Source: Dongia_A sp044226685
Lineage (GTDB): Bacteria; Pseudomonadota; Alphaproteobacteria; Dongiales; Dongiaceae
Assembly: GCA_044226685.1 (NCBI GenBank)
Contig: JBGAGP010000005.1
Span: forward strand, 1-64,000
Direction: 5' to 3'
Length of the DNA: 64,000 bases
Positions within the stretch are counted from its first letter, which is position 1, and the number at the start of each line of letters is the position of its first letter. Made by a program: the position numbers and the translations under genes. The notes beneath the pieces were generated by a model, which was not told where the DNA came from, did no database searches, and worked only from the letters and a program-made list of their open reading frames with translations. This document shows positions 8,588 through 18,145 of this stretch, piece after piece.

Positions 8588-9424
8588 TCACATCTGCTTG
8601 CTGGTGATGTCCTTGCCGACCCACTTCTCGGAAATGGCCTTCAGCGTGCCGTCGGCTTCCATCGCCTTGAAGATCTCCTTGATCTTGGCCTGCCATTCCG
8701 GATCGCCCTTGTCGACCGCCACCCAGATCGGCTCGCCATAGAGGGAATCGCCGACGATCTTGAACTTGTCGGGATTGGCCTTCACCCGGTCGATGGTGGT
8801 GAGGTAGTTGCTGACGATGGCGTCGAGCCGCTTGCCGGTGCCGAGCGCCAGGTCCTGGAACGCCGTGTCCTCGGAATCGTAGGGCACCACCGTCGCCTCG
8901 GCGAAGGGATACTCGACCGGCTTGGCGCCGGGGATGTCGATCACCAGGGCCTTCTGGACATATTTCTCGTAGGTGGTGCCGGCCTGGGCGCCGACCTTCT
9001 TGCCGTTGAGGTCGGCGGCGCTGTTGATGTCGGTGTTGTCGACATTGACCGCGATCACCGCCGGCGATTCATAGTATTCGTTGACGAAGTCGAGCACCTG
9101 GGCGCGCTCGGCGGTCGGCGTCATCGAGCAGACGCAGATGTCCCAGCGGCCATTCCAGTTGCCGGCGACGATGATCTCCCAGGACGGCGTCTCGACCTTG
9201 TAGCCGACGCCCAGGCGCTTGGCGATTTCCTTGGAGATGTCGATGTCGAAGCCGACCACCTCGCCGCTCTCGTCGATGTAGGAGAAGGGCGGATAGGCCT
9301 GGTCGGTGACCTCGACCAGCATCTTGTTCTTCATCACCCGGTCCAGCGTCTCGCCGGCGAGCGCCGCCGACGCGAAGCCGGCCAGCAAAGCGGGCGTCAG
9401 GGCCGCCATCATCATTTTACGCAT
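8588..9424 (-). CDS. Amino-acid ABC transporter periplasmic binding protein
   Basis: This periplasmic solute receptor feeds the permease encoded immediately downstream. The 278-residue protein has a signal peptide with predicted cleavage after ...GFASAALA. The mature part is a family-3 (SBP_bac_3) domain: AYPPFSYIDESGEVVGFDID, then GRWDICVCSMTPTAERAQVLDF, then GKKVGAQAGTTYEKYVQ. It is first in a two-gene unit. Neighbouring inositol genes do not show that it serves them. Confidence 0.9.
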   Translation of the reverse strand: MRKMMMAALTPALLAGFASAALAGETLDRVMKNKMLVEVTDQAYPPFSYIDESGEVVGFDIDISKEIAKRLGVGYKVETPSWEIIVAGNWNGRWDICVCSMTPTAERAQVLDFVNEYYESPAVIAVNVDNTDINSAADLNGKKVGAQAGTTYEKYVQKALVIDIPGAKPVEYPFAEATVVPYDSEDTAFQDLALGTGKRLDAIVSNYLTTIDRVKANPDKFKIVGDSLYGEPIWVAVDKGDPEWQAKIKEIFKAMEADGTLKAISEKWVGKDITSKQM

Positions 9425-9705
9425 TCAGCTCTCCCTCAATGAAGGGGCGGCAGCCGCAATCGGCCGCGCCCGGTTCCCGATCTTTTCAGCCCTGTGACAG
9501 TGCCGCGCCCGCGCGGACGAGTCCAGTATTTGCCGCAATCCTGGCATGGCCGATGCGCCGGGATTCGCGGAATCCGTCGAACATCGGCGCCACGATCAGG
9601 GGCAAACGCGGCCCGGCGGCCCGTTGCGCGGCAAGTGGCCGCGGCGCCGGGGCCGCGTTATAGTCCGGCGCGGGCTGCGAACCCCAAACCCGGCGGACCC
9701 GGCCA

Positions 9706-10194
9706 ATGCCGCAACCGACTCCCACCGTGACGCTGCGGGAAATCACCGCGCAGACGCTGCCGGCGATCCTGGCCCTTGAGCTTGGCCCGCAGCAGGACGA
9801 CTACATTGCCTCCAACGCGGTCTCGATCGCGGAGGCGCATTTCGAGCCGGGCGCCTGGTTCCGCGGCGTCTATTCCGGTGCTGAGCCGGTCGGCTTCGTC
9901 ATGCTGTTCAACCCGACGATCCCCGGGGCCATGGCCAACGACCCGATCGCGCCGACCGACATCGTGCTGTGGCGCCTGATGATCGACCGGCGGCATCAGC
10001 GGCGCGGCCTTGGGTGCGCCGCGCTGGACGAAGTGCGGCGCCATATCCCCTTGATCGGCGACTTCCGCCGGCTGCTCACCAGCTTCATCCCCGGCCCGGC
10101 TTCCCCCGCCGGCTTCTACGAATCCTACGGCTTCAGCAAGACCGGCCGGCTTTGGGACAATGGCACCGAAGTGGAGCTTGCGCTGACTTTGTGA
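9706..10194 (+). CDS. GNAT-family N-acetyltransferase
   Basis: This is a single-domain 162-residue acetyltransferase that would use acetyl-CoA to acetylate a small amine or peptide. The acetyl-CoA-binding motif A is VLWRLMIDRRHQRRGLGCAA (about residues 86-105) and motif B is PASPAGFYESYGFSKTGRLW. The closing part resembles spermidine/diamine acetyltransferases, but the substrate is not determined. It faces iolR with only 12 bp between their 3' ends. A weak ribosome site precedes the ATG. Confidence 0.8.
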   Translation: MPQPTPTVTLREITAQTLPAILALELGPQQDDYIASNAVSIAEAHFEPGAWFRGVYSGAEPVGFVMLFNPTIPGAMANDPIAPTDIVLWRLMIDRRHQRRGLGCAALDEVRRHIPLIGDFRRLLTSFIPGPASPAGFYESYGFSKTGRLWDNGTEVELALTL

Positions 10195-10206
10195 TTGGCG
10201 GCGGCG

Positions 10207-11082
10207 TCACCCCGCCGTTCCCAGCGTCACCACCAGGGCCTGGGCAAGGCACATGGAGGCGCCGAGCGAGCGGAAATCGTGCACCGCGGCGTCCTCGACG
10301 TAGAACACCACGTCGGATTGCGGGGTGAGGGGGCTCAAGGGCTGGTCGGTGATGCCGATGACCGGCACCTTGCGCTGGGCGGCGAAGGCGACGGTTTCGA
10401 CCACGCGCGGGGTGTAGTCGGCGTAGGTGATGGCGACCAGGGCGTCGCGCGGGGTCATCAGCTGGCGCTGTTCGGTATCCATGCCGCCGATGGCGTCGAT
10501 CAGGTGGGCGCGGCGGCCGATCTTGGCCAGCGCGTAGTAGAGATAGGCGGCGAGCGGAAAGGCGCGGCGCTGCGCCACCAGATGGATGGTCTCGGCCTTG
10601 CGCAGGATCTGCACCGCGCGGTCGAGGTCGGTGGACTTGGTCTCCTCGCACAGGTGCTGCAGCGCCGCGATGTTGGCCTCGGCGAAGCGGGTGAGGATCG
10701 CCTGCGGGCCCTGGTCGCTGCGCCCGGTCATCTCCTCGCGCATCGCGGCGATGCGCTCGGAATAGCTCGGCCGGCTCTCGCGCAGGCGCTGCTGGAAGAT
10801 GCGCTGCAGATCGGAGAAGCCGTCGAAGCCGAAGGCCTTGGCGAAGCGGATCAGCGCCGAGGGCTGCACCCCGGCATGGGCGGCGATGACGGCGATGCTC
10901 TCGATGGCGATCTCGTTCGGGTTCTTCAGCGCGAATTCGGCGATCTGGCGCAGCCGCTTGCTCAAGGAATCGTAGCGCGTGGAGATCTCGCGGTTGAGAT
11001 CTGCATAGGTGATGCCGGAAGCCGCGACCGGCTGGCGCCGCGCGCCCGCCTTCGCCCTCGTTGTCGTCCTGCCGCGCGCCAT
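10207..11082 (-). CDS. iolR: RpiR-family transcriptional regulator, probable IolR
   Basis: This 291-residue regulator has an N-terminal RpiR-type helix-turn-helix (about residues 30-105, with NEIAIESIAVIAAHAGVQPS and RFAKAFGFDGFSDLQRIFQQ). A C-terminal SIS sugar-phosphate sensing domain follows (about 150-280, with ALVAITYADYTPRVVETV and VPVIGITD). RpiR proteins control inositol genes in rhizobia and relatives, and its position within the iol block supports that role here. GAGGGGA stands just upstream of the ATG at 11082. The frame extends further upstream to 11280 but without a better ribosome site. A likely operator lies at 11114-11129, suggesting autoregulation and control of the divergent gene at 11261. 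Confidence 0.85.
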   Translation of the reverse strand: MARGRTTTRAKAGARRQPVAASGITYADLNREISTRYDSLSKRLRQIAEFALKNPNEIAIESIAVIAAHAGVQPSALIRFAKAFGFDGFSDLQRIFQQRLRESRPSYSERIAAMREEMTGRSDQGPQAILTRFAEANIAALQHLCEETKSTDLDRAVQILRKAETIHLVAQRRAFPLAAYLYYALAKIGRRAHLIDAIGGMDTEQRQLMTPRDALVAITYADYTPRVVETVAFAAQRKVPVIGITDQPLSPLTPQSDVVFYVEDAAVHDFRSLGASMCLAQALVVTLGTAG

Positions 11083-11113
11083 GTCGGGTCCCCTCTGATG
11101 GCATCCCCGCAAA

Positions 11114-11129
11114 TAGAATAAAAATTCCT
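11114..11129. promoter_or_regulatory. Putative IolR operator upstream of iolR
   Basis: TAGAATAAAAATTCCT fits TAGAA-N6-TTCCT and matches the word in the iolC-iolG gap (6451-6466, other strand). It sits 32 bp upstream of the iolR start within an AT-rich island, and also lies in the shared promoter region of the divergent gene at 11261. Confidence 0.45.
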
Positions 11130-11260
11130 CTTGAACGATACAAACAAAAAAACAAGAATGCGGCGTTTTCAGCAGAGCCGGGCGGGGCCGGCGGCCAAAC
11201 CGGCCGCGCCCGCTGCGCCGCCCTGACCAACGCGCATTTCCAGGCAGACGGAGCCGCCAG

Positions 11261-12202
11261 ATGAAGATTGGGATGATCACCGACAGCGTCGGTCATCTGT
11301 CCTTCGACGCCATGCTGAAATGCGCGGCGGAAACCGGCATCGAGCAGATCGAGGTCGCCTGCGGCAACTGGTCGAAGGCGCCGCACATGCAGCTGGACCG
11401 GATGCTGGAAAGCGCCACCGCCCGCAAGGAGTACCTGGCGAAGATCAAGGATCACGGCCTGGAACTCATCGCCCTCAACTGCTCCGGCAACCAGCTGGCG
11501 CCGGGCGAGGCCGGCAAGCGCCACGACGCGGTGGTCCGCAAGACCTTCAAGCTGGCGAAGCTGCTTGGCATCGATACCGTGGTGATGATGTCCGGTTTGC
11601 CGGGCGGGCCGGGCGACGCCTACCCGAACTGGATCGTCACCGCCTGGCCGCCGGAGACGCAGATCATCCTGAAATACCAGTGGGAGAAGGTGGCGATCCC
11701 CTATTGGCGCGACCTGGTGAAGCACGCGGAGAAGTGCGGCGTCGCCAAGATCTGCATCGAGATCCACGGCACCCAGCTGGTCTACAACATCGACACCATG
11801 CTGAAGTTGCGCGACGCCGCGGGCGAGCGCGTCGGCGCCAATTACGACCCCAGCCACATGATGTGGATGGGCGGCGACCCACTGCTCGGCATGAAGCGGC
11901 TGAAGGGCGCCATCTATCACGTCCATGCCAAGGACACCAAGGTCGACCCGGAGAATGCCGGCATCAACACCCGGCTGGAGACCAAGACCAACGACCGCGT
12001 CGACGAGCGCGCCTGGAACTACGTGACGCTCGGCTTCGGCCATGGCGAGAGCTGGTGGCGCGATTTCATCTCCCGCCTGGCGCAGCTCGGCTATGACGGC
12101 GTGCTGTCCATCGAGCACGAGGACGCCGCCATGTCGCCGACCGAGGGCCTGCGCCGCTCGGTCGAGTTCCTGCAGACCATGATCATCCGCGAGGCGGCGT
12201 AA
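11261..12202 (+). CDS. Sugar-phosphate isomerase/epimerase-like TIM-barrel protein
   Basis: This 313-residue protein is a xylose-isomerase-like TIM barrel with the four metal ligands in expected places: CIEIHG (Glu), NYDPSH (Asp), IYHVHAKD (His) and LSIEHEDAA (Glu). It probably isomerises or epimerises a polyol-derived keto sugar. Its operon partner is a Gfo/Idh/MocA dehydrogenase one base downstream, and it is divergent from iolR. Together these suggest a side branch of inositol or related polyol use, such as epimerising another inositol isomer. That reading is inference. GGAG precedes the ATG. Confidence 0.82.
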   Translation: MKIGMITDSVGHLSFDAMLKCAAETGIEQIEVACGNWSKAPHMQLDRMLESATARKEYLAKIKDHGLELIALNCSGNQLAPGEAGKRHDAVVRKTFKLAKLLGIDTVVMMSGLPGGPGDAYPNWIVTAWPPETQIILKYQWEKVAIPYWRDLVKHAEKCGVAKICIEIHGTQLVYNIDTMLKLRDAAGERVGANYDPSHMMWMGGDPLLGMKRLKGAIYHVHAKDTKVDPENAGINTRLETKTNDRVDERAWNYVTLGFGHGESWWRDFISRLAQLGYDGVLSIEHEDAAMSPTEGLRRSVEFLQTMIIREAA

Positions 12203-12203
12203 G

Positions 12204-13379
<1,176 letters not shown>

Positions 13380-13427
13380 CGCGGCGCCGCGCGCTGAACA
13401 ATTCCACGTGATCAAGGCGTTGAAAAC

Positions 13428-13455
13428 CTGACGGAATCCGGTGGGATTCGGTCAG
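13428..13455. promoter_or_regulatory. 28-bp inverted repeat upstream of the hemolysin/diiron-oxidase operon
   Basis: Arms CTGACGGAATC and GATTCGGTCAG differ at one position and flank six bases. No T-run follows, so it looks more like an operator than a terminator. It stands 61 bp before the first gene of the operon and 48 bp after the preceding stop. A TTGAAA hexamer lies just upstream. Confidence 0.4.
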
Positions 13456-13516
13456 TCTGTCGTCATGCATTCGCACTAGTCTCCGCCGCATTCGAATGAC
13501 ATGAGAGTGGTGCAGC

Positions 13517-14140
13517 ATGATGCTGACCTGCGGAGGGTTACGACTGCAGGAGCATGCGCCGGATGATCGCGCCGATGTCGCCGACTTCATCCAGCGCAGA
13601 TTTCGCGACACATACGGTGCAACGCTGACGCATCTGATGCCGCGGCTTTTCTCGCTCAAGAACAGCGCCAACGAGATGATCGCGGCCTTCGGCTTGCGCG
13701 ATGCCGCGCGCGAACGGCTGTTCATGGAGAAGTACCTGGATCGCGCGGTGGAGACTGTGCTCTCGCTGCATCATGGTGCAGCCGTGCCACGGTCGGCCAT
13801 CGTCGAGGTCGGAAATCTCGCGACTTCCGCGGGTGGCGCGCGCACCGTCATTGTGGCTTTGACGCACTACCTGCATGCGCATGGCATCGACTGGATCACC
13901 TTCACCGGCGTCGCGGCCCTGCGCTCGGCCTTCGCGCGGCTCGGCCTGCGCCCCGTCGTCCTGGCTGCGGCCGATCCGGCGCGGCTCTCGGCGACCGAGC
14001 TGATGAGCTGGGGCAGCTACTTCGCCGCCAATCCCGTGGTCATGGGCGGCTATGTTCCGGGTGGCCACGCGACGCTGGTCGCCGCGGGCGCGCCGGCGCC
14101 TGCCAATGCATCCTTGCGCGGCGGAGCGCTGGTGGCATGA
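13517..14140 (+). CDS. Thermostable-hemolysin family protein (GNAT-like fold)
   Basis: This 207-residue protein fits the T_hemolysin family, named after a Vibrio hemolysin; to my knowledge the family is related in fold to GNAT/LuxI acyltransferases. Characteristic segments are FIQRRFRDTYGATLTHLMP, FMEKYLDRAVETVLS, RSAIVEVGNLATSAGGARTV and ITFTGVAALRSAFARLGLRP. There is no signal peptide or membrane segment, which argues against a secreted toxin. Its stop overlaps the next start as ATGA. Since the next genes encode an acyl-activating enzyme, an oxidase and a reductase, an acyl- or aminoacyl-transfer role is more plausible than hemolysis. That role is inference. Confidence 0.78.
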   Translation: MMLTCGGLRLQEHAPDDRADVADFIQRRFRDTYGATLTHLMPRLFSLKNSANEMIAAFGLRDAARERLFMEKYLDRAVETVLSLHHGAAVPRSAIVEVGNLATSAGGARTVIVALTHYLHAHGIDWITFTGVAALRSAFARLGLRPVVLAAADPARLSATELMSWGSYFAANPVVMGGYVPGGHATLVAAGAPAPANASLRGGALVA

Positions 14141-15672
14141 GCGACGTGCTTGCCGCCCTCGACCGTTTCGCCGCGACCGCGGGCGAGTCCGTCGCCATGA
14201 CGGACGGCGCGACCGAGCTCAGCTATGCCGAACTCGGCGCCCGCGTCGATCGCGCCGCGCATTGGCTCGCCGCCATCGGCTGCCGGCGCCTCGGCCTGCT
14301 GCTCGATAACGGGTTGGATTGGGCGATCCTCGATCTGGCGTCGCGCCGGGCCGGAATTGTCCTGGTGCCGATCCCGCTGTTCTTCAGCGCCGAGCAGATC
14401 GCCCATGTCATCGGCCAGGCGGCGCTGACGCATCTGGCGACGGAGCAGGTGACCCGGGTGGCCACCCTGGCGCGGCTGCCGGCCTTGGCCGTCGCCGAGG
14501 ATGTGCTGGTGCGGCCGACGACCAAGCTCCTGGCGCTCGATCGCTTCGCGGCGGCGCATGACGCGGCGATGCCCGGGCGGACCGGCAAGGTCACCTTCAC
14601 CTCCGGCACCACCGGCACGCCGAAGGGCATCTGCCTGTCGCACGCGGCGATCGACAAGGTGGCGGCCTCGCTGCTCGATGCCAGCGCCGGCAGCGCGCGT
14701 GACCGGCATCTCTGCATCCTGCCGCTGGCGACGCTGCTGGAGAACATCTCCGGCATCAACGTGCCGATCCTGGCCGGCGCCACCGCCTGCATCCCGTCGC
14801 TGCGCGAGGTCGGCCTCACCGGATCGTCGCAACTCGACATCGGGCTCACCATCGGCGCCATCCTGCGCTTCCGCGCCACCACCATCGTTACCGTGCCGCA
14901 GATCCTGGCGGCCATGGTCGCGGTGCTGTCGCCGGGCGCGGTGCGGCAAACGGCATTGCGCCTGGTCGCGGTCGGCGGCGCGCCGCTGGCGCTCGGCATC
15001 CTGCGCAAGGCGCGCCAGCTGGGCCTGCCGGTGCGCGAGGGCTACGGCCTCTCCGAATGCAGCTCCGTCGTCTGCCTCAACCGCATCGACGACGACCGGC
15101 CCGGCAGCGTCGGCCGGCCGCTGCCCCACGCGCGGGTGGAGATCGCGCCGGATGGCGAGGTGCTGGTCGGCGGCGCGGTCTGCGAAGGCGTGCTGGGCGG
15201 CACCGAAACCGAGATGCCGGCGCTGTGGCCGACCGGCGACCTCGGCCGCTTCGATGCCGACGGCTATCTCTACCTGACCGGGCGCAAGAAGAACGTCTTC
15301 ATCACCTCCTTCGGCCGCAACGTCTCGCCGGAATGGATCGAGTGCGAGCTGGCGGCCGAGCCCGGCATCGCCCAGGCGGCGGTGTTCGGCGAGGCGCGCC
15401 CCTGGAACACCGCGATCATCGTTCCGGCGCTGCATGGCGGCGCCGGCGGCAAGGCGTTCGACCCCACGCGGGTCGCGCTGGCGGTGCAGCGGGTCAACGA
15501 GCGCCTGCCGGATTACGCGCGGATCGGCCGCTGGCTGATGGCCGACGCGCCGTTCACGCCGGCCAACGACCTGTCGACGCCGAACGGACGGCTGCGGCGG
15601 GAGCGGATCGCGGATGTCTATCGCGACCGGCTCGACCACATCTACGATTGCGAGGTTCCTCTTGTTTCATGA
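14137..15672 (+). CDS. AMP-dependent acyl synthetase/ligase
   Basis: This 511-residue enzyme of the ANL superfamily activates a carboxylic acid as an acyl-adenylate. The P-loop FTSGTTGTPKG is at about residues 152-162, followed by the A5 motif EGYGLSECSS, the ATP-binding PTGDLGRFDADGYLYLTGRK and the hinge region. The C-terminal catalytic lysine region (NDLSTPNGRLRRERI) is short, so the second half-reaction could use an acceptor other than CoA. It is translationally coupled (ATGA) to the hemolysin-like gene upstream, and its 3' end overlaps the next gene. Substrate unknown; a fatty or aromatic acid is plausible. Confidence 0.87.
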   Translation: MSDVLAALDRFAATAGESVAMTDGATELSYAELGARVDRAAHWLAAIGCRRLGLLLDNGLDWAILDLASRRAGIVLVPIPLFFSAEQIAHVIGQAALTHLATEQVTRVATLARLPALAVAEDVLVRPTTKLLALDRFAAAHDAAMPGRTGKVTFTSGTTGTPKGICLSHAAIDKVAASLLDASAGSARDRHLCILPLATLLENISGINVPILAGATACIPSLREVGLTGSSQLDIGLTIGAILRFRATTIVTVPQILAAMVAVLSPGAVRQTALRLVAVGGAPLALGILRKARQLGLPVREGYGLSECSSVVCLNRIDDDRPGSVGRPLPHARVEIAPDGEVLVGGAVCEGVLGGTETEMPALWPTGDLGRFDADGYLYLTGRKKNVFITSFGRNVSPEWIECELAAEPGIAQAAVFGEARPWNTAIIVPALHGGAGGKAFDPTRVALAVQRVNERLPDYARIGRWLMADAPFTPANDLSTPNGRLRRERIADVYRDRLDHIYDCEVPLVS

Positions 15673-16303
15673 CGAATTGGTGCGGGCGACCGAGCCCGAC
15701 CGCGCGGCCCTGCTGGGCGCGCCGATCATCCAGGCCGCGCTGCGCGGCCAGGTGACGCGCGCGCAATACATCGAGTTCCTGACCCAGGCCTATCACCATG
15801 TGCGCCATACCGTGCCGCTGCTGATGAGCTGCGGTGCCCGGCTGCCGGACCATCACGCCTGGCTGCAGCGGGCGCTGGTCGAATACATCCAGGAGGAGAC
15901 CGGGCACGACGAATGGATCCTGTCCGACATCGACCGCGCCGGCGGCGATTCCGATTCGGTGCGCGACGGCACGCCCGGCCTCGCCACCGAGATCATGGTG
16001 GCCTACGCCTACGACATCGTGCAGCGGCGCAACCCGCTCGGCTTCTTCGGCATGGCGTTCGTGCTGGAGGGCACCAGCGTGCAGCTGGCGACCCGCGCCG
16101 CGGCGACACTGCAGCAGGCGCTCGACCTGCCGGACAGCGCCTTCACCTATCTCGCCTCGCACGGCGAGCTGGACATCGAGCATACGGCTGCCTTCGCCGG
16201 CCTGGTCAACCGCTTCGACCGCGAGGAGGACCGGCGCTGCGTCGTCGACGCGGCCAAGGCGTTCTTCCGCCTCTATGGCGACATCTTCCGCAGCCTGTCA
16301 TGA
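15662..16303 (+). CDS. Haem-oxygenase-like diiron oxidase (HDO/TenA-like)
   Basis: This 213-residue all-helical protein keeps the metal-binding pattern of the HDO superfamily (CADD, UndA, BesC types). EETGH gives Glu79/His82, FVLEGTS gives Glu136, and SHGELDIEH gives His167, Asp171 and His174 in the H-x3-D-x2-H form. Such enzymes use O2 for oxidative C-C or C-N chemistry on acyl or amino-acid substrates. The TTG at 15662 is taken as start because GAGG lies six bases upstream; an ATG at 15614 in the same frame would overlap the synthetase by 59 bp. It lies between an acyl-activating enzyme and a reductase. That context points to biosynthesis, not to thiaminase or regulatory roles. Confidence 0.78.
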   Translation: MFHDELVRATEPDRAALLGAPIIQAALRGQVTRAQYIEFLTQAYHHVRHTVPLLMSCGARLPDHHAWLQRALVEYIQEETGHDEWILSDIDRAGGDSDSVRDGTPGLATEIMVAYAYDIVQRRNPLGFFGMAFVLEGTSVQLATRAAATLQQALDLPDSAFTYLASHGELDIEHTAAFAGLVNRFDREEDRRCVVDAAKAFFRLYGDIFRSLS

Positions 16304-17112
16304 GCGCCACCGAACAAACCACATCGCGGCACATCCTGATCACCGGCGCCACCGGCGGCATCGGCTCTGCCACCGCGCGGCTGCTGGCGCTGCCGGGGAC
16401 GCGGCTCAGCTATATCGCGCGCGATCCGGCGCGGCTGGAGGAGCTGGTGCGGGAAACCTGGCGGGCCGATTCGGCCATCGCCATTCCGGCAGATCTCGCC
16501 GATCTCGACGGCATCGGCGGCATCGTCGCCGCGGCCGAGGCGCGCCATGGGCCGGTGGACATCCTGGTCAACAACGCGGCGGTCGACGGCTTCGGCCATC
16601 TGGAGGACATGCCCCCGGCGGAGATCCGGCGCGTCTTCGATATCAACCTGCTGGCGCCGATCCTGCTGACCCGCGCGGTGGTGCCGCAGATGCTGGCGCG
16701 CGGCAGCGGCCAGATCGTCACCATCGGGTCGATCTTCGGCAGCATCGGCTTCGCCGGCTTTGCCGCCTATTCCTCGGGCAAGTTCGCCCTGCGCGGCTTT
16801 TCCGAGGCCCTGCGGCGCGAGCTCGGGCACAGCGGCATCGCCGTCACCTATGTGGCGCCGCGCTACACCAAGACCGGGTTGAATTCCCCGGCGGTCGACC
16901 GCATGGCGGTGGCGACCAAGATGGCCCGGGACGAGCCCGCCGACGTGGCGCGCCAGATCGTGGCGGCGATCGAAAGCCGGCGTGCGGAACTCATCATCGG
17001 CCGTGCCGAACGGGTCTTCGTCCGCCTGAACGCATTGTGGCCGAAGCTGGTCGATCGCGGCCTGGCGAAGACCACCAAGAAGATCCGCGACCTGGTGAAG
17101 CCGGCGGCCTGA
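16300..17112 (+). CDS. Short-chain dehydrogenase/reductase
   Basis: This 270-residue classical SDR has a Rossmann motif TGATGGIG (residues 15-22), NNAA near residue 91 and catalytic AAYSSGKFALRG with Tyr/Lys at about 156/160. It would reduce or oxidise a carbonyl/alcohol using NAD(P)H. Its ATG overlaps the oxidase stop (ATGA), so translation is coupled. The basic C-terminal tail (LWPKLVDRGLAKTTKKIRDL) may contact membrane or lipid, common in SDRs that act on lipid-like substrates. It is the fourth gene of the five-gene operon. Confidence 0.85.
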   Translation: MSATEQTTSRHILITGATGGIGSATARLLALPGTRLSYIARDPARLEELVRETWRADSAIAIPADLADLDGIGGIVAAAEARHGPVDILVNNAAVDGFGHLEDMPPAEIRRVFDINLLAPILLTRAVVPQMLARGSGQIVTIGSIFGSIGFAGFAAYSSGKFALRGFSEALRRELGHSGIAVTYVAPRYTKTGLNSPAVDRMAVATKMARDEPADVARQIVAAIESRRAELIIGRAERVFVRLNALWPKLVDRGLAKTTKKIRDLVKPAA

Positions 17113-17147
17113 GGCCGCGGCGGATCGATTCAAAAGAGGAGCAGACA

Positions 17148-17801
17148 ATGAACGTATTTCGATTGAAGACGGCCGCCGTGCTGTTGGGCCTGGCCGGGAT
17201 GGCCATGGCCGTACCGGCCGGGGCGGCGACCGACAGTGACGCGGCCATGACCGAGCTGCAGCACGGCTGGGCGCAGGCCAACTACCAGACGCCGGAAGAC
17301 CAGCAGGAGAAGACCTTCGAGGCCCTGATCGCCAAGGCGGAGCAGGCGGTGAAGGAGAATCCGGGCAAGCCGGAATTGCTGGCCTGGGAGGCGATCATCC
17401 TCAGCTCCTATGCCAAGGTGCAGGGTGGGTTCGGCGCCATGGACAGCGCGGAGAAGGCGCGCGACCTGCTGCTCGCGGCGATCAAGCTCGACGACAAGAC
17501 GCTGGGCGGCGGCGCCTATACCTCGCTCGGCGCCCTCTACTACAAGGTGCCCGGCTGGCCGATCGGTTTCGGCAACGACGCCAAGGCCAAGGAGATGCTG
17601 GAGCGCGGCCTGGCGATGAACCCGGACGGCATCGACCAGAACTATTTCTACGGCGACTTCCTGCTCGACCAGGGCGAGAAGGACAAGGCCAGGGAATACC
17701 TCACCAAGGCGCTGAACGCGCCGCCGCGTCCCGGCCGCGAGGACGCCGATGCGGGCCGCCGGCAGGAAATCGCCGCGGACCTGAAGCTGGCCAGCAAATG
17801 A
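17148..17801 (+). CDS. Exported TPR-like protein
   Basis: This 217-residue protein has a clear signal peptide (cleavage after ...AVPAGAA). It is built from TPR-like helical pairs: GKPELLAWEAIILSSYAKVQ, AYTSLGALYYKVPGWPIGFG and DGIDQNYFYGDFLLDQG. The last two segments are distinctive of a conserved family that I recall recurring in Proteobacteria. AAAAGAGGAG precedes the ATG. It starts 35 bp after the SDR stop and is likely the last gene of the operon. A periplasmic TPR protein could scaffold export or sensing of the pathway product; this is inference. Confidence 0.78.
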   Translation: MNVFRLKTAAVLLGLAGMAMAVPAGAATDSDAAMTELQHGWAQANYQTPEDQQEKTFEALIAKAEQAVKENPGKPELLAWEAIILSSYAKVQGGFGAMDSAEKARDLLLAAIKLDDKTLGGGAYTSLGALYYKVPGWPIGFGNDAKAKEMLERGLAMNPDGIDQNYFYGDFLLDQGEKDKAREYLTKALNAPPRPGREDADAGRRQEIAADLKLASK

Positions 17802-17819
17802 GGCGGCAAACCGCTGCGG

Positions 17820-18062
17820 CTACGGCACCGTCACCGTGACGGTGCCGGTCTCCAGCGGCGTCGTTTCCCATTCGCGCTTGCGCACGAAGGTGATCGGATA
17901 GCTGCCCGGCCGCGCGGCGCGGAAGCGGAAGACGTGGGTGCGCGATCCGCCGGGCGCATCGCCCGACGCGGGTGCGTAGTCGCTGTCCAGCAGCTCGACG
18001 CCGGCGGGCGGCTGCGGCACCTGCCAGACATATCCCGTGCTCGGGATCGACTGGACCCGCAC
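17820..18062 (-). CDS. Chagasin-like (I42) cysteine-protease inhibitor, start uncertain or broken
   Basis: The 80-residue open frame from GTG at 18062 contains the three chagasin loops: IPSTGYVW, APGGSRTHVF and RKREWET. Such proteins inhibit papain-family proteases. The GTG start would lose the first beta strand, since in-frame sequence upstream encodes RLEYEIEIED at about 18080-18109. The natural start would be the ATG at 18149, which overlaps the protease stop as ATGA. That frame meets a TAG after six codons (18129-18131). A CTG at 18105-18107 behind GGGAG could restart translation. It is therefore either damaged or started unusually. The gene follows directly after a papain-family protease, so the two form an enzyme-inhibitor pair. 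Confidence 0.6.
   Translation of the reverse strand: MRVQSIPSTGYVWQVPQPPAGVELLDSDYAPASGDAPGGSRTHVFRFRAARPGSYPITFVRKREWETTPLETGTVTVTVP
17823..17847. terminator. 25-bp perfect inverted repeat at a convergent gene end
   Basis: CGGCACCGTCA and its reverse complement flank CCG. The repeat is inside the last codons of the chagasin-like gene (encoding alternating Thr/Val) and 22 bp after the TPR gene stop. It could form a hairpin at the end of the plus-strand operon. No T-run follows, so termination is uncertain. Confidence 0.3.
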
Positions 18063-18145
18063 CGTGAACCGCCCGCCGGAATCCTCGATTTCGATCTCGT
18101 ATTCCAGTCGCGTGTCTCCCGTGCCCGGCTACGACCGTCGCCGCA

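Noticed and set aside
13428..13455. Reading of the 28-bp inverted repeat as a lux box
   Set aside because: ACCTGAC...GTCAGT looks similar at the ends, but the symmetric site is too long for the usual 18-20 bp lux box and no LuxR gene is in the window.
13517..14140. Calling the thermostable-hemolysin-family gene a toxin
   Set aside because: There is no signal peptide or membrane segment and the operon is enzymatic; the family name is historical.
14050..15639. A 529-codon open frame on the minus strand
   Set aside because: It mirrors the AMP-dependent synthetase, shows no family motifs and has the Arg/Gln/Gly composition of a shadow frame.
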